A stretch of 53,983 nucleotides of DNA from Gammaproteobacteria bacterium (GCA_020445335.1 JAGRGU010000012.1:260-54242); one strand, 5' to 3'; positions 16,996-26,995 are shown, counted from the first letter of the stretch. Notes: a model not told the origin generated them from the sequence alone. Made by a program: numbers and translations.

Positions 16996-18379
16996 ACTCT
17001 ACAAAACCACCGCATTCAGGCTGGCGCTTCGCTATCTACTTGTCTACGCATTGCTGCTCGGCACCGCATTGGCGCTGTTCGCGTTGGTGACCAACCTTCT
17101 CGTCAGTGCCAAGATCAGAGATGACTTGAAGCAGAGCTTGAGCACGATTGAACGCGAATTCGACCGTGAGGGCATCGCGGGTGCGCAGCTGGCGGTGAAG
17201 AGGCTGCTTGAGGCGGAGGAGGGTGGAGACCGTTTCGTGCTTCTGATCGACGCCGAAGAGAGGATTGTCGGCGGCAACCTGTTGCGGTGGCCAGCGGAGT
17301 CCGGGATCGCGTTGGACGGTAAGCTGGAGAACGTATGGATAGAGGCGAATCACCTGCCGGTGTCGGTGGATGACGACGAGGTCTACTGGCCGGTCATCGC
17401 CACCGCTCTCTCCGACGGCAGCCGATTGCTGCTGAGTCACAGCGTCGAGCAGGTGGAGACGCTCAACGAGTTGGTCGAACTGCTGGTGGAAGTGCTGGGC
17501 GCAGCAATTCTGCTCTCGGTCGTTATGAGTATCGCCATCGGCCGCGCGATTCTGCGCCGCATCGACGTCGTCAGTGACACCACCGCAGAGATCATGGCGG
17601 GAGACCTTTCACGGCGGATTGAAGTCAGCAGCCGCAATGACGAGTTCGATACCCTGGCTTGCCGGCTCAATGCAATGCTCGACAAGATACAGGCACTTGT
17701 CGGCAGTATGCGCGATGTCACCGACAACGTCGCCCACGACCTGCGCAGTCCGCTGACACGCCTGCGCAACCATCTGGAGATCACGCTGTTGGAGCCTCGG
17801 GAGGTCGACGAGTACCGGGAGGTGATCGGCAAGGCCGTGGAGGATGCTGAAGCGCTGATCAATACCTTCAATTCGTTGTTGAAGATCGCCCAGGTGGAGT
17901 CGGGGAATCATCGTGAGGAGTGGTCCCACTTCGATCTTGGGGCGCTGGTGAAGGACCTCGTGAATATCTACCGACCGTTGGCGGAGGAGAGTCGGCGGTG
18001 CCTGTATACGAGGGGTATCGCGCGCTATCCGGTCTTCGGCAACCGGGATCTGCTGGCGCAGGCGTTGAGCAACCTGCTCGACAACGCGCTCAAATACACA
18101 GCTGCAGATGGTGAGGTTCTGCTTGCGCTCGAAGGGTTCGAGAACTGGATCGAACTCAGGGTGGTTGATAACGGTCCGGGAATCCCGGCCTCTGAACATG
18201 AGCGTGTGTTCGAAAGATTCACCCGCCTGGAGGGCTCCCGCAATCTACCTGGGAATGGCTTGGGTTTGAGCCTGGTAAAAGCGACCTGCCAGCTGCACAA
18301 GGCCAGTATCGAACTGCGGGATGCCGATCCGGGGCTGGCCGTGATCATCCGTTTCCCACGTCCAGTCTCCAAGAAGTAG
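16982..18379 (+). CDS. Sensor histidine kinase
   Basis: A 465-residue membrane kinase. Two transmembrane helices (about 16-44 and 166-188) enclose a periplasmic domain of about 120 residues rich in Asp and Glu, including an ExxE at E77-E80, which recalls the metal-sensing loop of PmrB. Then come HAMP (about 188-240), the H-box VAHDLRSPLTRLRNHLE with H252, and an ATPase domain with LSNLLDNALKYT, VVDNGPGIP and GNGLGLSLVKA. It starts at GTG 16982 inside the response regulator gene, so the pair is translationally coupled. Confidence 0.9.
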   Translation: MRLPELYKTTAFRLALRYLLVYALLLGTALALFALVTNLLVSAKIRDDLKQSLSTIEREFDREGIAGAQLAVKRLLEAEEGGDRFVLLIDAEERIVGGNLLRWPAESGIALDGKLENVWIEANHLPVSVDDDEVYWPVIATALSDGSRLLLSHSVEQVETLNELVELLVEVLGAAILLSVVMSIAIGRAILRRIDVVSDTTAEIMAGDLSRRIEVSSRNDEFDTLACRLNAMLDKIQALVGSMRDVTDNVAHDLRSPLTRLRNHLEITLLEPREVDEYREVIGKAVEDAEALINTFNSLLKIAQVESGNHREEWSHFDLGALVKDLVNIYRPLAEESRRCLYTRGIARYPVFGNRDLLAQALSNLLDNALKYTAADGEVLLALEGFENWIELRVVDNGPGIPASEHERVFERFTRLEGSRNLPGNGLGLSLVKATCQLHKASIELRDADPGLAVIIRFPRPVSKK

Positions 18380-18617
18380 AAACGGCTGTGCGATGGGGGC
18401 TCCCTGAGGGGTGCGCTTGCCCATTTTCCGGCAGGTCCCGGCCGGTCATGGAGTGGACCTTGTCGAGCCGCATGTGGACCGGAACGCCGGCAGCATACGC
18501 AGGAAATCGTGAAACCAGACGGCGGTGGCGATGCGATGGTGGCGGGGAAACAGCAGGATGATTCGCCTCGCGCTGCGTCACTGAATCTGTGTGTAGCGTG
18601 GGATCTGAAGTCGGGCT

Positions 18618-20228
18618 TCAGCGGTAGGTGTGGGCGTATGTCAACAGATCCTTGTCCGGTTGGTAGATTTCGCTCCTGATCTCGAAGATACCGAGCAGCG
18701 TGTGGAACATATTGTCGTGCGACAGCTCCTGGTTTCTCGCGGCATGCACCGCGTTCAGGTCGATGTCCGTATTCTCCCGTGCGCTCCAGAGAATGGCCGG
18801 CACACTGGTCTGCGCGGTCGGAGCCAGCGCATAGGGGAATCCATGCAGGTAGACACCCGACTCTCCAAGCGACTCTCCATGGTCGCTGAAGTAGAGCATT
18901 GAGCTCTCATAGCGTGGTGACTTCGTTTTGAGCCAGTCGATTACCCGGCTCAGAAAATAGTCTGTGTAAAGAATGGTGTTGTCGTAGGCGTTGACGACCT
19001 CCTCTCTGCTGCACTGGTCGAGCTGGTTGGAAGCGCATACCGGCTTGAATTTCTCAAACGCCGGCGGGTAGCGCTTGTAGTAGGCGGGCCCGTGACTCCC
19101 CATCTGGTGCAGCACGATGAGCAGGTCCTTGTCGGCGTGCGATGCAAGCCACTCGTCCAGACCCTCCAGCATGCCTTCGTCGCGACACTCAGCATCGCAT
19201 ATCGGATTGTTCTCCGGTTTGCGGAAGTCCTGAAATTCGACACGGTCGGCGACGCCCTTGGAGCCCGAATTGTTGTCCCGCCACAGGATCTGGACTCCCG
19301 CCCGACGCAGCACGTCGAGCACGTTCTCGTGCATTTCGGATTGCTCCCGGTCGAACCTTTTTCGCTCCGAGAAGGAGAACATGCAGGGGACCGAAATTGC
19401 AGTGGAAGTTCCGCACGAGCTCACGTTGCCGAACGAAACGACATCCTCTCCCGCGAGCCGCGGGTTGGTTTCGCGGCCATAGCCATTCAGCGAAAAATGG
19501 TCGGCCCGGGCGGTCTCGCCGACGACCAGCACGACCAGTTCCCTATGCGGGTCCGATTCCGGCATGGTGGCGTCGGTGCCCAGCGTCAGCAGTTGCTCGG
19601 GCCTTTGACCCTTCAGTTTTTCGCGGCTGAATCTGAACAGTGCGTAGATCGGAGTAGAGGGGTTGGTATAGTAGCGAACGATCTTGTGGGTGCGGATGAA
19701 CGAGGCGTAGAAATCACTCGATAACGAAACCAGGAGTCCGGCGGTCGCCAGCGAGAGGATGAGCAGGCCGACGCGCTTCGCCAGGCTTCTGCCGACGGGC
19801 TCGACTACCAGCCGGAGTTTGTAAACCAGCGCTGCGGGCAGCAGGCCGAGGATGAGAAAGTAGCCGGCCAGGCGGAAATCGAGCAGATCCCTCACCTCCG
19901 CGCTGTCGGTCTGCAGCATGTTTACGAGCATGTCGCTGTCGATCACGACCTGGTAGGTGTCGATGAAATAGGCGGTCAGCGAGGAGACCAGCAGCAGGAT
20001 GATGATCAGGGGTTTGAGGATGCGGGTGAAACCGACCAGCGCCAGCAGGGCGGTCAATACGCAGCCGTGAAGCAGTGTCACGGAGGCAAGTTTTAGCCAC
20101 AGATGTTCGGTGCCGGCATACGTGGCGAACAACTTGTCCAGGAACGTGGCATTGTGGAACAGGGTCAGAAAAAGCGCGGCTGCAATGATCAGTTTGGACT
20201 GAGTTGCCTGAAACCGCCCACCGCGCAT
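18618..20228 (-). CDS. eptA: Lipid A phosphoethanolamine transferase EptA
   Basis: A 536-residue member of the EptA/MCR family: five N-terminal transmembrane helices (to about 175) and a periplasmic alkaline-phosphatase-like domain. The nucleophile motif is GETARADHFSLNGY with T239, followed by SCGTSTAISVPCMFS, then MGSHGPAYYKRYP and YFSDHGESLGE with zinc ligands. It transfers phosphoethanolamine from phosphatidylethanolamine to lipid A phosphate at the outer face of the inner membrane and lowers cationic peptide binding. It lies 25 nt after the SLC13 gene and probably shares its promoter. The region 18380-18617 downstream holds nothing recognised apart from a small hairpin at 18605-18621 over the stop. 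Confidence 0.92.
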   Translation of the reverse strand: MRGGRFQATQSKLIIAAALFLTLFHNATFLDKLFATYAGTEHLWLKLASVTLLHGCVLTALLALVGFTRILKPLIIILLLVSSLTAYFIDTYQVVIDSDMLVNMLQTDSAEVRDLLDFRLAGYFLILGLLPAALVYKLRLVVEPVGRSLAKRVGLLILSLATAGLLVSLSSDFYASFIRTHKIVRYYTNPSTPIYALFRFSREKLKGQRPEQLLTLGTDATMPESDPHRELVVLVVGETARADHFSLNGYGRETNPRLAGEDVVSFGNVSSCGTSTAISVPCMFSFSERKRFDREQSEMHENVLDVLRRAGVQILWRDNNSGSKGVADRVEFQDFRKPENNPICDAECRDEGMLEGLDEWLASHADKDLLIVLHQMGSHGPAYYKRYPPAFEKFKPVCASNQLDQCSREEVVNAYDNTILYTDYFLSRVIDWLKTKSPRYESSMLYFSDHGESLGESGVYLHGFPYALAPTAQTSVPAILWSARENTDIDLNAVHAARNQELSHDNMFHTLLGIFEIRSEIYQPDKDLLTYAHTYR

Positions 20229-20253
20229 TTCGCTGCACCTGCCTGCGGGGCAT

Positions 20254-22257
20254 TCAGAAGATGATATTCATCATGAGTATCATGACGCAGAGAAACAACA
20301 GAGTCATGACACCGCCCGCTTTGAGGAAGTCCGCCACCCGGTAACCCGCGGGCCCCATGATCAGCGCATTGACCTGATGTGTGGGTATCAGAAAAGAGTT
20401 GGAGGTTGCAATCGCAACGGTCAGCGCGAACACCGCGGGATTCGCGTCCGCGCCGATGGCGATGTTGACCGCCAGCGGTACCAGCAGCACGGTGGCACCG
20501 ACGTTTGACATGACCAGCGTGAAGAAGGTTGCGAGCACCGCGACCGAACTCTGGATCACCCAAACCGGCATATCGCCCACTACCGAGAGCACCTGCTCGG
20601 CGATCCATTTCGCGGTACCGGAGGTCTCCACGGCCAGTCCCAGGGGGATCAGTGAAGCGAGCAGAAAGACCGTCTTCCAGCTCACCGCCTTGTAGGCCTC
20701 TTCGATGGTCAGAACCCCGGAGAGCACCATTCCCATCGCGCCCGAGAGCAGCGCCACCGAGAGGCGGATGTCGGTGAACAGAACCATGTAGAGCGCGAAA
20801 CCGAAGAAGATCGCGGCCGGTGCTATCTTGTGCGGACGAACCTCCTCTTCGCGCGGGTACTCGGTGGTCACGACGACGAAGTTTCTGTTCTTCTCCAGCC
20901 GTTCCAGGTTACTCCAGGTGGTATGGACGACCAGCGTGTCGCCGGCATGAAACGGCATGCTTCTGATATTGTCGCCCTGGCGCAACGTCTCCCCGTCGCG
21001 GTGCAGCGCGATCAAACCGAGGCCGAAGGTCTTACGCAACCAGATCTCGCGTGCGCTCTTGCCGATCAACTCGGAACCCGGGGGGATAACCACTTCCGCG
21101 ATACCCGCCTTCAGCGGCGACAGCGATTCGGCGAAGCTGCGCAGTCCTCTGCGCCTGTTCAAACTGTATTTTTCCACGAACCGCTGCGTGCTGCCGGGAG
21201 AGGCGAGAATACCCAGCACCATGCCCCCTTCGGCTTCGGTATCGTAGGCTACCGAGCCCGGCCCCACCAGGCTCTCTCCACCGCTGTATTTGACGCCGAT
21301 GGCGCGCACGCTGTAGGCGGACTCGATTTCGCCCAGCATTTTTCCCACCAGTTCGCTGTTGTCTGGCACGACGACTTCGCAGAGATCCGGGCGTATGCCG
21401 TACAGCGACTGAAAGTAGGCGAGGGTATCCACGCCTTTGGTGCTGCTTTCGTTCTCGGTCTTGGGCAGCACGAAGCGGCCTGCCAGCACAAAGTAGGCGA
21501 TGCCGACGGTAACCAGCGCGATGCCGACCGGGGTGACCGAAAACAGTCCCCAGGTCTGCATCTGCTGGTCGGCGGGCAACGCCCTGTTGGAGGTGAGGAT
21601 CAGATCGTTCAGCAGAATCAGCGGACTCGAACCCACCATGGTCATGGTGCCACCGAGGATGGCGGTAAAACCCATGGGCATCAGCAGCCGGGACATCGGC
21701 AGGCCGGAGCGGGCGGAGATGCGGGAGACCACCGGCAGAAACAGGGCGGCCGCTCCTACGTTCTGCATGAATGAGGAGATGAAGCCCACCGTCGCGGAGA
21801 CAATGGGGATGATGCGTGCTTCGGTGGTGCCGCCAACCTTCAAAATATATGCCGCGACTCTGCTCATGATGCCGGTCTTGTCGAGGCCGGCGCCGATGAT
21901 CATCACCGCGATGATGGAGATGACGGCGTTGGATGAGAACCCGTCGAAGAGGTGCCTGTTGTCGACGATGCCCTGTTGCAGTCCCATCAGGGGTGCGAAA
22001 AGTGATGTCAGCCCCAGCAGCACCATGACCGTGGTCGCGGCGACATCGACCCCCACGACTTCAAACGCGAACAGGTAGACCGTGAGCACCAGAATGGCGC
22101 TTACCCAGGCCATTTCGATTGTCGGTACGGCATTGGCAAGCAGCAGTGCCATTGCGGCGAACAAGAGCGCCGCGACAAGTTGTTTCCTGGTGAATTTTTC
22201 CGATAGCTGGGCGAGCCGGTTCTTGGTTGCAGGTCTCTTTATGCTTTGTGTATTCAA
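20254..22257 (-). CDS. SLC13-family permease with two RCK_C (TrkA-C) domains
   Basis: A 667-residue ion-transporter superfamily permease. About five N-terminal and six C-terminal membrane helices flank a cytosolic insert (about 215-470) with two TrkA-C-like domains: CEVVVPDNSELVGKMLGEI, and AEVVIPPGSELIGKSAREIW ending GDTLVVHTTW. The signature loops SSFMQNVGAAALFLPV and GGTMTMVGSSPLILLND are of the SLC13/CitT type. Substrate unknown; relatives carry sulfate, dicarboxylates or sodium-linked anions. The likely start is TTG 22257, with no ATG nearby. It precedes eptA in the same run. Confidence 0.85.
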   Translation of the reverse strand: MNTQSIKRPATKNRLAQLSEKFTRKQLVAALLFAAMALLLANAVPTIEMAWVSAILVLTVYLFAFEVVGVDVAATTVMVLLGLTSLFAPLMGLQQGIVDNRHLFDGFSSNAVISIIAVMIIGAGLDKTGIMSRVAAYILKVGGTTEARIIPIVSATVGFISSFMQNVGAAALFLPVVSRISARSGLPMSRLLMPMGFTAILGGTMTMVGSSPLILLNDLILTSNRALPADQQMQTWGLFSVTPVGIALVTVGIAYFVLAGRFVLPKTENESSTKGVDTLAYFQSLYGIRPDLCEVVVPDNSELVGKMLGEIESAYSVRAIGVKYSGGESLVGPGSVAYDTEAEGGMVLGILASPGSTQRFVEKYSLNRRRGLRSFAESLSPLKAGIAEVVIPPGSELIGKSAREIWLRKTFGLGLIALHRDGETLRQGDNIRSMPFHAGDTLVVHTTWSNLERLEKNRNFVVVTTEYPREEEVRPHKIAPAAIFFGFALYMVLFTDIRLSVALLSGAMGMVLSGVLTIEEAYKAVSWKTVFLLASLIPLGLAVETSGTAKWIAEQVLSVVGDMPVWVIQSSVAVLATFFTLVMSNVGATVLLVPLAVNIAIGADANPAVFALTVAIATSNSFLIPTHQVNALIMGPAGYRVADFLKAGGVMTLLFLCVMILMMNIIF

Positions 22258-22828
22258 AATACTATGCTTCTACGGAAGTGGTGGTGGAAAGGGTACGCGT
22301 CCGCCCGAATGGTATCAGGCCGCGGACTGGTTTATCGAATGGGAAACCGCGCGGTCGTTGATGAGCACCGGCGGCGCCGGTGTGCCTCCTGCCCCCCTGC
22401 CGTCGCTGATCAGAGCGATACGGTGAAGCGCCGCACTTCCCAAACCGCTCGGTGGCGGCAGCAGGGCCTGCGTCTTCGAGCGCTGTTCGCCCACGCCAGG
22501 CACTCTCATCATCATGTAGTGCATGGAGTGAAATTCGCCGGCATCCTCGCGTGCCAGGCCGGCTAGAATCCGCTTCGAATGATCGCTCAGCTGTCCCATG
22601 ATTTAAATATTCAAATATTAAGCGAAGCTATAATATCGCAACAATGATGCCATATCGAAATATTGTTGTAAGTGTTTGATTAACGGATATCAGGTTCGAA
22701 GTCTGAAGATACTGTCGTTGCATTAAGTAACAGTGATTGCAGTGCAGGACGGAGCGTTGTCGGGAATGCAGATGGGGAGAGGCTCTGCTACTATCGTTTC
22801 ACTTTGAAACACTGCATTGCCATCCGTT
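22258..22828. promoter_or_regulatory. Upstream region of SLC13/eptA and the NtrC-type kinase
   Basis: The 22600-22780 part is strikingly AT-rich, with AAATATT repeated at about 22604-22618 and again near 22657, and contains the promoters of the divergent units. CTTAAT-like hexamers occur on the minus strand at about 22613 and 22725, but too far apart to be a PmrA box. A small possible gene (22315-22599) lies within. Confidence 0.4.
22315..22599 (-). CDS. Possible small protein, unknown
   Basis: A 94-codon frame beginning MGQLSDHSKRILAGLARED, with a Met-rich segment (HSMHYMMMRVPGVGE) and a Pro/Gly-rich C-terminus. No family recognised, no signal peptide, no clear ribosome binding site. Codon use resembles coding DNA of the window. 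It is upstream of, and on the same strand as, the SLC13 gene, so it may be a leader gene or spurious. Confidence 0.35.
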   Translation of the reverse strand: MGQLSDHSKRILAGLAREDAGEFHSMHYMMMRVPGVGEQRSKTQALLPPPSGLGSAALHRIALISDGRGAGGTPAPPVLINDRAVSHSINQSAA

Positions 22829-24322
22829 ATGGGTTCCTTTTTCGATTTGAGCAGCCTGAGGGGAAAGATAACCGGTGCCTATATCGTGCTGGTCGCCGGC
22901 ACCGCGGCGCTCGGCGTCATCGCCTTTCTCGACCTGATGTTTCTTGAGCGACAGGTCTTGGAAGGGGAGGTGGCATCGGCCCTCAAGGATGCCGTGCTGG
23001 AGATGCGCCGAGAAGAGAAGAACCTCTTTCTGTACATGGATGACAGGGTACTGGCAAGGGCGGACGAGTATGCGCTGAAGTCCCTGGATATACTGCAGCG
23101 AAACCGAGACGCGCTGGACGCAATCGAACGCGATTCAAAGCCGTCGTCGACGATTTCGGCGTTACAGCAGTACCGGATGTTGCTTGGCCGCTGGCTGGAT
23201 GCCTCTCCCACTCTGCGGGAGCCGCTGGGCGACGAGATAAGAGCGCTCGGTCATGGTATTCAGCGTGCAGTCGATCTGCTTGCCAACCAGGAGCGACGGA
23301 TGCTGGAGGGCGCGGTACAAAAGTCACAACGCTACCTGTTGCTGTTCATGCTTATCGTCGGTCTGGCGATCTACTTCGTCGGCCGTCGCCTCAAACGGGC
23401 GGTGGTCACCCCGCTCAAACAGCTGGAATCCAGGCTGATGCCGATTGCCGAGGGGCGCTTCAACCATCTGCAGGCACCGTCGCACGACCGTGAGTTCCTG
23501 ACCTTCACCGACGCTTTCAATCGTATGTTGAGAGAGTTGGAGGTCCGTCAACGGCGTATGCTGCAGTCCGAGAAACTGGCATCCCTGGGAACTCTCTCAT
23601 CCGGGGTGGCGCATGAGTTGAACAACCCGCTGTCGAATATTTCGACATCCTGCCAGCTGCTGATGGAGGAGCTCGGGGAGGCCGACACGGAGCAGCTCAA
23701 CATCTGGTTGCGCCAGATCGATGCCGAAACCGAGCGCGGCCGGAAGATCGTCCGAACCCTGCTCGATTTCGGCAGCCAGCGCGTGTTTCAGCGCAACCGG
23801 ACAAAGCTGCTGGAGCTCATTGGTGAAACTCAGACCATCCTCGGCAAGACCTTGCGCCAGTCGGAAGTCGGATTGACGGTCGATGTTCCCGCCGACCTGA
23901 CCCTTGCGTTGGACAAACAGCGCATTCAACAGCTGTTTATCAATCTCATCCAGAATTCGTTGCACGCCGCTGGCGCGGGCGTGCAGGTGAGCATCAGTGC
24001 CAGGGTATGCAGGGAGGGTGTTCCGGCGCTGCCCGTGGGTGCGGAGGTGGCGGGAAACCTCAGGTGCCTGAACGACTTCCAGGGAGGGGTCGTGGAGATA
24101 GTCGTCACCGATGATGGTCCAGGTATCCCGCACGACGTTCTTGGCAATGTCTTCGATCCGTTCTTCACCACCAGCGAACCGGGCAAGGGGGTCGGGCTCG
24201 GCCTGTTCATCGCGCAGGAGATCGTGGGCGAGCACGAGGGCTGCCTCGCGATCGTGTCACGGCCCGGAGAGGGTACCCGGGTCATCGTGTTGCTTCCCGA
24301 GGAGGATTCCGTTCTTGGATGA
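22829..24322 (+). CDS. NtrB-class sensor histidine kinase with HAMP
   Basis: A 497-residue membrane kinase. Helix 1 (about 15-37), an extracytoplasmic helical bundle, helix 2 (about 168-186) and HAMP are followed by the H-box SGVAHELNNPLSNISTSCQL with H262 and an ATPase domain (FINLIQNSLHAAGAG, VTDDGPGIP, GVGLGLFIAQ). The HELNNPL form is typical of kinases paired with sigma-54 activators. The ligand of the helical-bundle sensor is not known. The next gene overlaps by 8 nt. Confidence 0.88.
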   Translation: MGSFFDLSSLRGKITGAYIVLVAGTAALGVIAFLDLMFLERQVLEGEVASALKDAVLEMRREEKNLFLYMDDRVLARADEYALKSLDILQRNRDALDAIERDSKPSSTISALQQYRMLLGRWLDASPTLREPLGDEIRALGHGIQRAVDLLANQERRMLEGAVQKSQRYLLLFMLIVGLAIYFVGRRLKRAVVTPLKQLESRLMPIAEGRFNHLQAPSHDREFLTFTDAFNRMLRELEVRQRRMLQSEKLASLGTLSSGVAHELNNPLSNISTSCQLLMEELGEADTEQLNIWLRQIDAETERGRKIVRTLLDFGSQRVFQRNRTKLLELIGETQTILGKTLRQSEVGLTVDVPADLTLALDKQRIQQLFINLIQNSLHAAGAGVQVSISARVCREGVPALPVGAEVAGNLRCLNDFQGGVVEIVVTDDGPGIPHDVLGNVFDPFFTTSEPGKGVGLGLFIAQEIVGEHEGCLAIVSRPGEGTRVIVLLPEEDSVLG

Positions 24323-25697
24323 GAGAACCACTACCGGGGAGCGCATCCTGATCGTCGACGATGAGGCGACCGCGGTCGAAAATCTGGCTCATGTCTGCCG
24401 CAAAGAGGGCTACACGGTCACCACCCGGACCAGCGGTCAGGGCGCGCTTCAGGTTATGGAGAAAGCGCGATTCGATCTCATTCTCACCGATCTTAAGATG
24501 GAGCAGGTGGACGGCATGACCGTGCTTCGCCGGGCGAAGGAGCTCGATTCGGAAACCGCCGTGGTGCTGATCACGGGATACGCGACGCTGGAGTCGGCGG
24601 TTGCGGCGATGAAAGCGGGCGCTTTCCACTACATCGCCAAGCCGTTTCGTCTGGCGGAGGTGCGGGAAGTGGTACGAAGCGCGCTCGAACTGGTCCGACT
24701 CAAGCGCGAAAATCGGGAGTTGAAGGCGCGACTGGAGGGCAGCAGGAACAGACCCACCATCATCGCTCAGAACGTTTTCATGCAGCGCCTGCTGGAGACG
24801 ACGCGGCAGGTCGCCTGCACCGATACCTCGGTACTGATCACCGGAGAGAGCGGAACCGGCAAGGAGATGCTGGCCCGTTTCATCCATGCGCACAGCGGCC
24901 GCAGCGAAAACACCTTCCAGGCGGTGAACTGCGGCGCGTTGCAGGAGGAGTTGCTGGCCAACGAACTGTTCGGCCACGAGAAAGGGGCCTATACCGGGGC
25001 CACAGAAGCGCGCGATGGACTCATTCAGGCAGCGGACGGGGGCACGCTGTTTCTGGACGAGATTGCCGAGATGTCGCCGGGAATGCAGGTCAAGCTGCTG
25101 CGGGTCATTCAGGAGCGGGAGGTTCGACGCCTGGGCGCCACGCGGGCCACACAGGTGGATATCCGCCTGATAACCGCGACCCACCGCGATCTGCTCGATG
25201 AAGTGGCGGCCGGCCGCTTTCGGCAGGATCTTTACTATCGACTCGACGTTGTGGGTCTGCAGCTGCCACCCTTGGCGCAGCGCCGGGACGATATTCCTCT
25301 GCTGGCTTATCACTTTCTGCGCAAACACGCGGCGCGCATGGGTCGGGCAATGGATGATATCGATCCCGCCGCCATGGCGGTGCTGCTCGATTACGGCTAT
25401 CCCGGAAACATCCGTGAACTCGAGAACATCATGGAGCGCGCGGTAACTCTGGCGCGAACGGAGATCTTGATGCTGGCAGATCTGCCGCCCGCGCTGGTGC
25501 AAAAGGCGGTGTACGTGGTGCGCGAAGATGCGGGACGTCTGCCGACCCTCGAGGAGCGGGAGGTGGAGTATATCCGCTATGTACTCGAGCGTAACGGACA
25601 GAATCGCACCCAGGCCGCCAAGGTGCTGGGAATCGATCGGGTGTCGTTGTGGCGGAAACTGAAAAAATACGGCATGGATGAGAAGCGGAACGCCTGA
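24315..25697 (+). CDS. NtrC-family sigma-54-dependent response regulator
   Basis: A 460-residue regulator: receiver with D59 (LILTDLKMEQVDG), AAA+ domain with Walker A GESGTGKE (177-184), the sigma-54 contact loop GAYTGA (224-229, Tyr for the usual Phe) and Walker B GGTLFLDEIAEM, and a Fis-type helix-turn-helix at the end (RTQAAKVLGIDRVSLWRKL). The start is TTG 24315: GAGGAGG at 24299-24305 lies nine bases before it, while the ATG at 24319 is out of frame. It activates sigma-54 promoters; the target genes are not evident nearby. It converges on the MFS gene with a 20-nt gap. Confidence 0.9.
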   Translation: MDERTTTGERILIVDDEATAVENLAHVCRKEGYTVTTRTSGQGALQVMEKARFDLILTDLKMEQVDGMTVLRRAKELDSETAVVLITGYATLESAVAAMKAGAFHYIAKPFRLAEVREVVRSALELVRLKRENRELKARLEGSRNRPTIIAQNVFMQRLLETTRQVACTDTSVLITGESGTGKEMLARFIHAHSGRSENTFQAVNCGALQEELLANELFGHEKGAYTGATEARDGLIQAADGGTLFLDEIAEMSPGMQVKLLRVIQEREVRRLGATRATQVDIRLITATHRDLLDEVAAGRFRQDLYYRLDVVGLQLPPLAQRRDDIPLLAYHFLRKHAARMGRAMDDIDPAAMAVLLDYGYPGNIRELENIMERAVTLARTEILMLADLPPALVQKAVYVVREDAGRLPTLEEREVEYIRYVLERNGQNRTQAAKVLGIDRVSLWRKLKKYGMDEKRNA

Positions 25698-25717
25698 AAG
25701 AGACCGCAAATGTCGTT

Positions 25718-26971
25718 TCAGCCGCCCTCGCGACGCTGCTCGACCAGCAGCATCAGCAGCAGCGCGGCCGCCGCGCAGAAGGTAAAACCGGCGACCAGCG
25801 GCAGCGGCGTGCCGTTGAAGCTGCGTCCGATAAAGACGCCGAGCGGAAGCGAACAGAGCATCGAGACCGAACCGACCACCGCGGCACCGACGCCGGCGAT
25901 ATGCCCCAGCGGCTCCATCGCCAGCGCGTTGAGGTTACCGAACAGTACCCCGACGCAGAGAAAGGCGACCATGAAATAGAGTGTGAGCCAGGCCAGCGGC
26001 GGGTTCTGCGGCAGTGAAAAGAGCAGCCCGAGACAGAGCAGCGAAGCAGCAAGCAGTGCCGTCAGCGCAATGCGGGTGGGGCGCTGCATGCCGATGCGCA
26101 TCACCAGCCGTCCATTGATGAAAGAGGCGAGGCCGATCGCCGAGGCGAGCAGCGCGAAGTAGAGTGGAAAGCGCTCTCCGAGTTGGTACTGCAGCTGAAA
26201 CAGCTGCTGGGCACTGTTCAGATAGCCGACGAAGGCGCTGAAGACCAGACCGGTGATCAGGGTGTAGCCGAGGGCGACCGGGTTGCCGAGTACCTCAGCG
26301 ATGTTTCCGCCGATCCTGGCGAAGCTGAAGGCGGTGCGACGCTCCGGCGGCAGCGACTCCGGCTGGCGCAGCAGAAACCAGAACGCGGTGACCAGTCCGA
26401 ACAACAGGATGAAGCCGAAGATGGCGCGCCAGCCGAATCCCGACAGTATGCCCTGGCCAACCGCGGGCGCGATCATCGGCACCATGATGAATACCATCAT
26501 CACGAACGACATCACACGCGCCATTGCCCGACCGCTGTAGAGGTCGCGCACGATCGCCAGCGTTATCACGCGCGGCGCGGCAAGACCGAATCCCTGCAGG
26601 AAGCGACCTGCGAGCATGACCCCGAACTGGTCGGTGAACAAGGCCAACAGCGAGCCCATGAGAAAGAAACCGTAGCCGAGGTAGATCGCCGGTTTGCGCC
26701 CGCCGATATCCGACATCGGGCCGTAGATCATCTGCCCGAACGCCATGCCGAGAAAGATCATCGAGATCACCAGTTGGCTGTCGTTGGCCTGCGCCACGCC
26801 GAGATCTCGGCCCATCTGTGCCAGCGCCGGCAGCATCGCGTCGATCGACAGCGCCACCAGCGAGATCATCGATGCGATCAGCGCCACGAACTCCGCGAAG
26901 GGGAGTGGCTGGGGTGAAGATTGCCTGTTCAAAACCAAGGTGCCGCTCTTGCGCGGAGAAAAAAGGGGCAC
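25718..26971 (-). CDS. Bcr/CflA-type MFS drug exporter
   Basis: A 417-residue, 12-helix major facilitator. The Bcr/CflA pattern is clear: SMISLVALSIDAMLPALAQM in helix 1, the GQMIYGPMSDIGGRKP motif A, GRFLQGFGLAAPRVITLAIVRD, and WRAIFGFILLFG. It probably exports drugs, sulfonamides or small metabolites. The nearest start is GTG 26971; a TTG a few codons downstream is possible. It follows the lipocalin-like lipoprotein by 24 nt on the same strand and may be the last gene of the sensor/ABC operon. Confidence 0.88.
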   Translation of the reverse strand: MPLFSPRKSGTLVLNRQSSPQPLPFAEFVALIASMISLVALSIDAMLPALAQMGRDLGVAQANDSQLVISMIFLGMAFGQMIYGPMSDIGGRKPAIYLGYGFFLMGSLLALFTDQFGVMLAGRFLQGFGLAAPRVITLAIVRDLYSGRAMARVMSFVMMVFIMVPMIAPAVGQGILSGFGWRAIFGFILLFGLVTAFWFLLRQPESLPPERRTAFSFARIGGNIAEVLGNPVALGYTLITGLVFSAFVGYLNSAQQLFQLQYQLGERFPLYFALLASAIGLASFINGRLVMRIGMQRPTRIALTALLAASLLCLGLLFSLPQNPPLAWLTLYFMVAFLCVGVLFGNLNALAMEPLGHIAGVGAAVVGSVSMLCSLPLGVFIGRSFNGTPLPLVAGFTFCAAAALLLMLLVEQRREGG

Positions 26972-26995
26972 AGTGTAGCAGTTCGCAGCGCTGAT

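Noticed and set aside
22600..22740. CTTAAT hexamers as a PmrA box upstream of eptA
   Set aside because: The hexamers are about 110 bp apart, not the 11-bp period needed.
24319..24321. ATG overlapping the kinase stop as start of the NtrC-type regulator
   Set aside because: It is out of frame with the receiver domain; TTG 24315 with GAGGAGG upstream is in frame.
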